Below, piece after piece: positions 5,351 to 7,720 of a stretch of 7,720 nt of DNA (position 1 is the stretch's first letter; each line of letters begins with the position of its first letter). Under the pieces are notes generated by a model. That model searched no databases. It was given only the letters and a program-made list of their open reading frames with translations, and was not told the DNA's origin. This DNA comes from CAZQYC01 sp043746555 (lineage in GTDB: Bacteria; Pseudomonadota; Gammaproteobacteria; Steroidobacterales; Steroidobacteraceae): the NCBI GenBank assembly GCA_043746555.1, contig JAYTQU010000184.1, positions 1 through 7,720 of the forward strand, in the 5' to 3' direction. A program made the position numbers and the translations under genes.

Positions 5351-6919
5351 TCATGCCGAACGCAGCGTATTGCGCGTGCGGGCTGTGGACACGTCGTCGA
5401 AGTACTCCACGCAATTACGTCCACGTAATTTTGCTGCATATAGCGCATGATCGGCAGCACTGACTAGTTCGCCGGCGTTGGCAAAACTTTGCTGCGGTCG
5501 GAATGTGGCAATGCCGATAGAAACCGTTGTCACAATCCGAGCATTGGCGAATTGGTGATCGAGATTGTTCATCACGCTGACTATCCGCTCGCAGACTTTC
5601 TGCGTGACGTCGCGATCGGTGCCGGGAAAGACGATCAGAAACTCTTCGCCGCCATAACGGCCGACGAGATCGCTGCCGCGAATGTTGGCGTTCAACGCCT
5701 GCGCGCAGGCTTGCAATACTTTGTCGCCGGCAGATTGGCCAAAGCTTTCGTTCACCGTTTTAAAGTGATCGAGATCGACTAAGGCGACGCTGAGCGCTCG
5801 GCCGAACATCACTGCCTGAGTGAATTCTCGATCCAGCATACGATCGAGCGAGTTGCGATTGAGCGTGCCGGTGAGCGTGTCGCGCCTATTCGCGTCTTCC
5901 AATTCTTCGGTTTTGTTAAGCAGAATACCGGCCGTCTCGCGCAACGCGCTGACCTCTTGCAACGCATGCAGGTTGCGCAGAGTGAGAAGTTCGCGCGCCT
6001 GTGCGAGGAGCACCTCGGCATCGTCGGTTTCCATAATGCCGGTTTCGTATAGCTCTTCCGCTTCCGGAATCAGTTTGAGTACGCGCGTTACGGCTTCGGT
6101 GAATTGTTCGTCGCGCAATCCCAAGAGCGCGCGCGCGCGGTCGGCGACCGACGACAACGCGATTGCGCGTTCCTTGGAAAGCACTGCATCCGCGAGATCG
6201 CTGCCGAGCGCAACACAGCGGACGAATTTCGCCAGTTCTCCGGGACAAGCTTCCGGCTTGTGGCTGTGAGCAACGGTGTCGCAAAGCCGCTGAGGAAGAT
6301 TCCAGGATTTGAGCAGTGCGCCACCTATTGCCGCGTGATCTTTGCCCAGTTGTTGGCGTTCGTATTCGATGAGTGCAACGTGCGAGAAATCGGCAGGCAG
6401 TTTGACGTAGAAATCGCGAGCCGACCGATCGATCGCCAGCACGGCGACATCTTGCAAGAGGCCAGCGAGAAATAATTCCTCCTCATGGCCGACTTTCAAT
6501 ATTTCTCCGAATGCGCGGCCGGCGGTCGCGGCGATCAAGGTACGTCGCCAATAGCGGCGATAGTCGATGCCATTCGGTTTCAGGCCTCGAAGCGAAGAGA
6601 CCAACGAAAAACTCAAAGCTAACGTCAGCGCCGCGTTCAAACCGATGATGACGAGGGCCTGTCGGATGTTGCTGCTCGCACGACGCTGCGCATAGAAGGC
6701 GGAGTTGGCGATGCGCAGTAACTTGGCGGCCATAGCGGGATCGTGGCCAATAGCGTCCGCGACTTTGGAGATCAGAATATTAGGATCGCTCGCCATGGCA
6801 ATCACTTCGGTCGCCACGCGCGAAGGGCTAGGAAAATCGACTTGGCGCTGAATGCGCGCCTCTAAATCGGGCCTCATGCTGTCCGCCGCTTTGATTAGGA
6901 AAATGCCGGTTGGCGCCAT
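5351..6919 (-). CDS. HDOD-GGDEF protein, predicted diguanylate cyclase
   Basis: A 522-residue soluble protein. Residues about 23-225 are an HDOD domain (FPSPSRVATEVI at 29-40, HDPAMAAKLLRIANS at 59-73, AGLLQDVAVLAID at 152-164). The metal-binding HD pair is replaced by QD, as usual for HDOD, so it is a signalling rather than hydrolase module. Residues about 300-345 form a helical, probably coiled-coil linker. Residues about 346-507 are a GGDEF domain with TLTGTLNR, VDLDHFK carrying metal Asp382, the active loop GGEEF at 423-427, and an intact inhibitory I-site RGSD at 414-417, five residues before it. It should therefore make c-di-GMP from two GTP with product inhibition. Small departures are NE for the usual ND (390-391) and FGQSAGD for GHxxGD. 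No membrane segment is present. The start at 6919 lacks a clear ribosome site; Met15 (6877) is an alternative. It is a single-gene unit, divergent from the tRNA cluster. The signal sensed by HDOD is unknown. Confidence 0.94.
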   Translation of the reverse strand: MAPTGIFLIKAADSMRPDLEARIQRQVDFPSPSRVATEVIAMASDPNILISKVADAIGHDPAMAAKLLRIANSAFYAQRRASSNIRQALVIIGLNAALTLALSFSLVSSLRGLKPNGIDYRRYWRRTLIAATAGRAFGEILKVGHEEELFLAGLLQDVAVLAIDRSARDFYVKLPADFSHVALIEYERQQLGKDHAAIGGALLKSWNLPQRLCDTVAHSHKPEACPGELAKFVRCVALGSDLADAVLSKERAIALSSVADRARALLGLRDEQFTEAVTRVLKLIPEAEELYETGIMETDDAEVLLAQARELLTLRNLHALQEVSALRETAGILLNKTEELEDANRRDTLTGTLNRNSLDRMLDREFTQAVMFGRALSVALVDLDHFKTVNESFGQSAGDKVLQACAQALNANIRGSDLVGRYGGEEFLIVFPGTDRDVTQKVCERIVSVMNNLDHQFANARIVTTVSIGIATFRPQQSFANAGELVSAADHALYAAKLRGRNCVEYFDDVSTARTRNTLRSA

Positions 6920-6953
6920 GGTTGCCAGAGAGCTATCGGCGGGTTGACCGCGA

Positions 6954-6983
6954 TATTTAGCACCAAGAGAGTTTTGGCCTCAA
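6954..6983 (-). promoter_or_regulatory. Possible promoter of the HDOD-GGDEF gene
   Basis: On the minus strand TTGAGG (6983-6978) and TAAATA (6959-6954) are 18 bases apart. The -35 matches at 4 of 6 and the -10 at 3 of 6. It would start transcription about 30 bases before the ATG at 6919. Weak, but it is the only AT-rich pair in the right place. Confidence 0.3.
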
Positions 6984-6991
6984 TTTTGCTG

Positions 6992-7020
6992 TTGACACTG
7001 GCCACTTCGATCACGAGAAT
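6992..7020 (+). promoter_or_regulatory. Stable-RNA-type sigma70 promoter of the tRNA-tuf operon
   Basis: A perfect TTGACA (6992-6997), a 17-base spacer and GAGAAT (7015-7020, 4 of 6) are followed at once by the GC-rich discriminator GCCCGGC. Such discriminators are typical of tRNA and rRNA promoters under stringent (ppGpp/DksA) control. The predicted start near 7027 leaves a leader of about 25 bases before tRNA-Tyr. The tRNAs and probably tuf are read from it. Confidence 0.7.
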
Positions 7021-7052
7021 GCCCGGCTCTTACGTCTGTGGAGGGCTTCTGA

Positions 7053-7138
7053 GGAGGGGTACTCAAGCGGCCAACGAGGGCAGACTGTAAATCTGCTGGC
7101 TTATGCCTACGTAGGTTCGAATCCTACCCCCTCCACCA
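7053..7138 (+). tRNA. tRNA-Tyr (anticodon GTA)
   Basis: 86 bases including encoded CCA. The acceptor stem GGAGGGG pairs with CCCCTCC (7128-7134), with discriminator A. The anticodon stem GCAGA/TCTGC encloses CTGTAAA, with GTA at 7087-7089. The long variable arm after 7096 is class II, as expected for bacterial tRNA-Tyr. The T arm GTAGG/CCTAC carries TTCGAAT. It is the first gene after the promoter and the equivalent of tyrU in the E. coli cluster. Confidence 0.97.
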
Positions 7139-7285
7139 TTGGCCGTGCCGCGGAGAGGTTTAAGGCGTCGGTTTGGATTGCGGATGTTGGAGCTATAACG
7201 GTTCGGCGCCGCAATTTTAGTTCGATGCCGGTTGAAGTGATTAGCGCTGTGTGAGCCCGAGTTGATGTGTTTTTTGACGCGTTGG

Positions 7286-7359
7286 GCGGGTGTAGTTCAA
7301 TGGTTGAACCTCAGCCTTCCAAGCTGATGGTGTGGGTTCGATTCCCATCACCCGCTCCA
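7286..7359 (+). tRNA. tRNA-Gly (anticodon TCC)
   Basis: 74 bases including encoded CCA. GCGGGTG pairs with CACCCGC (7349-7355), with discriminator T. The anticodon stem TCAGC/GCTGA encloses CTTCCAA with TCC at 7318-7320, reading GGA and GGG. The T arm GTGGG/CCCAT has one G-T pair. It corresponds to glyT of the E. coli cluster. The 147-base spacer after tRNA-Tyr holds nothing I could recognise. Confidence 0.97.
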
Positions 7360-7404
7360 TTGGGATGACCTTTGGAATGAAGTGAGGGCTGCGAGAAGTA
7401 CAAG

Positions 7405-7480
7405 GCTCACGTAGCTCAGTTGGTAGAGCACGTCCTTGGTAAGGACGAGGTCAACGGTTCGATCCCGTTCGTGAGCTCCA
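7405..7480 (+). tRNA. tRNA-Thr (anticodon GGT)
   Basis: 76 bases including encoded CCA. GCTCACG pairs with CGTGAGC (7470-7476), with discriminator T. The anticodon stem CGTCC/GGACG encloses TTGGTAA with GGT at 7438-7440. The T arm AACGG/CCGTT carries TTCGATC. It corresponds to thrT, the last tRNA before tufB in E. coli. Confidence 0.97.
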
Positions 7481-7508
7481 GAAGGACGCAGAGTAAAGTT
7501 GGGTAGGA

Positions 7509-7565
7509 GTTAGTCGTTAGGCGTTAGCCAAAAGAGATTGTTTCTGGCTCGGCTAACGACTAACG
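7509..7565. repeat. Long imperfect inverted repeat between tRNA-Thr and tuf
   Basis: The arm 7515-7529 (CGTTAGGCGTTAGCC) pairs with 7551-7565 (GGCTAACGACTAACG) at 14 of 15 positions, around a 21-base loop. Because both arms are built from repeated GTTAG units, a second register exists: 7509-7520 pairs perfectly over 12 bp with 7553-7564. No T-run follows, so it is not a classical terminator. It could be an RNA processing site separating tRNA from mRNA, a regulatory structure in the tuf leader, or a dispersed palindromic repeat. Confidence 0.75.
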
Positions 7566-7622
7566 CCTTCAAGTCGAAAATAAGATGTTGGTTTTGGGTC
7601 GTTACATTTAAGGTACAGAGAA

Positions 7623-7627
7623 GAGGA
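7623..7627 (+). promoter_or_regulatory. Shine-Dalgarno site of tuf
   Basis: GAGGA lies eight bases before the GTG at 7636, in the purine-rich stretch AGAGAAGAGGA. It supports the GTG start. Confidence 0.7.
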
Positions 7628-7635
7628 CCGCCGCC

Positions 7636-7720
7636 GTGGCAAAAGAGAAATTTGAGCGCAGCAAGCCGCACGTAAACGTCGGCACGATTGGTCATGTGGA
7701 CCATGGCAAGACGACGTTAA
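7636..7720 (+). CDS. tuf: Elongation factor Tu, N-terminal 28 codons only
   Basis: The visible protein begins MAKEKFERSKPHVNVGTI, then GHVDHGKTTL, the GTP-binding P-loop of EF-Tu; the rest lies beyond the right edge. EF-Tu carries aminoacyl-tRNA to the ribosome using GTP. GTG is the start, with GAGGA eight bases upstream. Its place after tRNA-Tyr, -Gly and -Thr matches tufB of gammaproteobacteria, so it is probably cotranscribed with these tRNAs. I see no separate good promoter in the 155-base leader, which contains the inverted repeat described separately. Whether the genome has a second tuf copy cannot be told. Confidence 0.97.
   Translation, partial: MAKEKFERSKPHVNVGTIGHVDHGKTTL

Noticed and set aside
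5820..6269. Plus-strand open frame of 149 codons, and a neighbour at 6104-6475
   Set aside because: Both are antisense to the well-supported HDOD-GGDEF gene and have low-complexity Ser/Arg-rich translations.
7139..7285. Degenerate fourth tRNA in the Tyr-Gly spacer
   Set aside because: No acceptor/T-arm pair or TTCRA-type loop with matching stems was found in the spacer.
7588..7610. Separate tuf promoter in the tRNA-Thr to tuf spacer
   Set aside because: TTGGTT and the AT-rich CATTTA are not at a workable spacing; cotranscription with the tRNAs is simpler.
1..7720. Excess of GATC, often as CGATCG
   Set aside because: A hand count gives roughly sixty GATC sites, about twice the even-base expectation, but they are spread through coding regions and fit the general richness in CGA/TCG; no clustering suggests a function.

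Overview
The window looks like a chromosomal segment of a gammaproteobacterium (a betaproteobacterium is less likely). The reasons are the tRNA-Tyr/Gly/Thr cluster leading into an EF-Tu gene (the thrU-tyrU-glyT-thrT-tufB region of Enterobacterales), the EF-Tu N-terminus, moderately high GC, and the style of the c-di-GMP and TonB genes. Genus cannot be decided from the sequence. No insertion sequence, phage gene, CRISPR array or clear pseudogene was seen.

Layout. (1) 1-3491, minus strand: a three-gene operon read right to left, with start/stop overlaps at both junctions. It encodes a TonB-dependent outer-membrane receptor, a secreted YfiR/DUF4154 periplasmic protein, and a membrane sensor with a CHASE8-like periplasmic domain and HAMP, cut by the left window edge. 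(2) 3492-3802: gene-free. (3) 3803-4135, minus: a small single-domain PilZ protein. (4) 4136-4473: gene-free, with an AT-rich promoter-like island and a 13-bp tandem repeat. (5) 4474-5349, plus: murI (glutamate racemase), ending 1 nt from (6) 5351-6919, minus: an HDOD-GGDEF protein with an apparently active diguanylate cyclase site. (7) 6920-7052: divergent promoter region with a strong stable-RNA-type promoter pointing right. (8) 7053-7480, plus: tRNA-Tyr(GTA), tRNA-Gly(TCC), tRNA-Thr(GGT). (9) 7481-7635: leader containing a long imperfect inverted repeat. (10) 7636-7720, plus: first 28 codons of tuf (EF-Tu), cut by the right edge.

How the genes work together. Most of the minus-strand content points to cyclic di-GMP signalling. 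The YfiR/CHASE8 pair resembles the YfiBNR (TpbB) system, in which periplasmic YfiR holds an inner-membrane enzyme in check. Here an outer-membrane TonB-dependent receptor is translationally linked to the pair, suggesting a path from outer membrane through periplasm to inner membrane. A PilZ protein (c-di-GMP receptor) and a GGDEF protein (c-di-GMP synthase) lie close by as separate units. The plus strand is housekeeping: peptidoglycan precursor supply (murI) and translation (tRNAs, tuf). The best candidate for an under-described system is the receptor-YfiR-sensor operon; its parts are known families, and its ligand and output are unknown.
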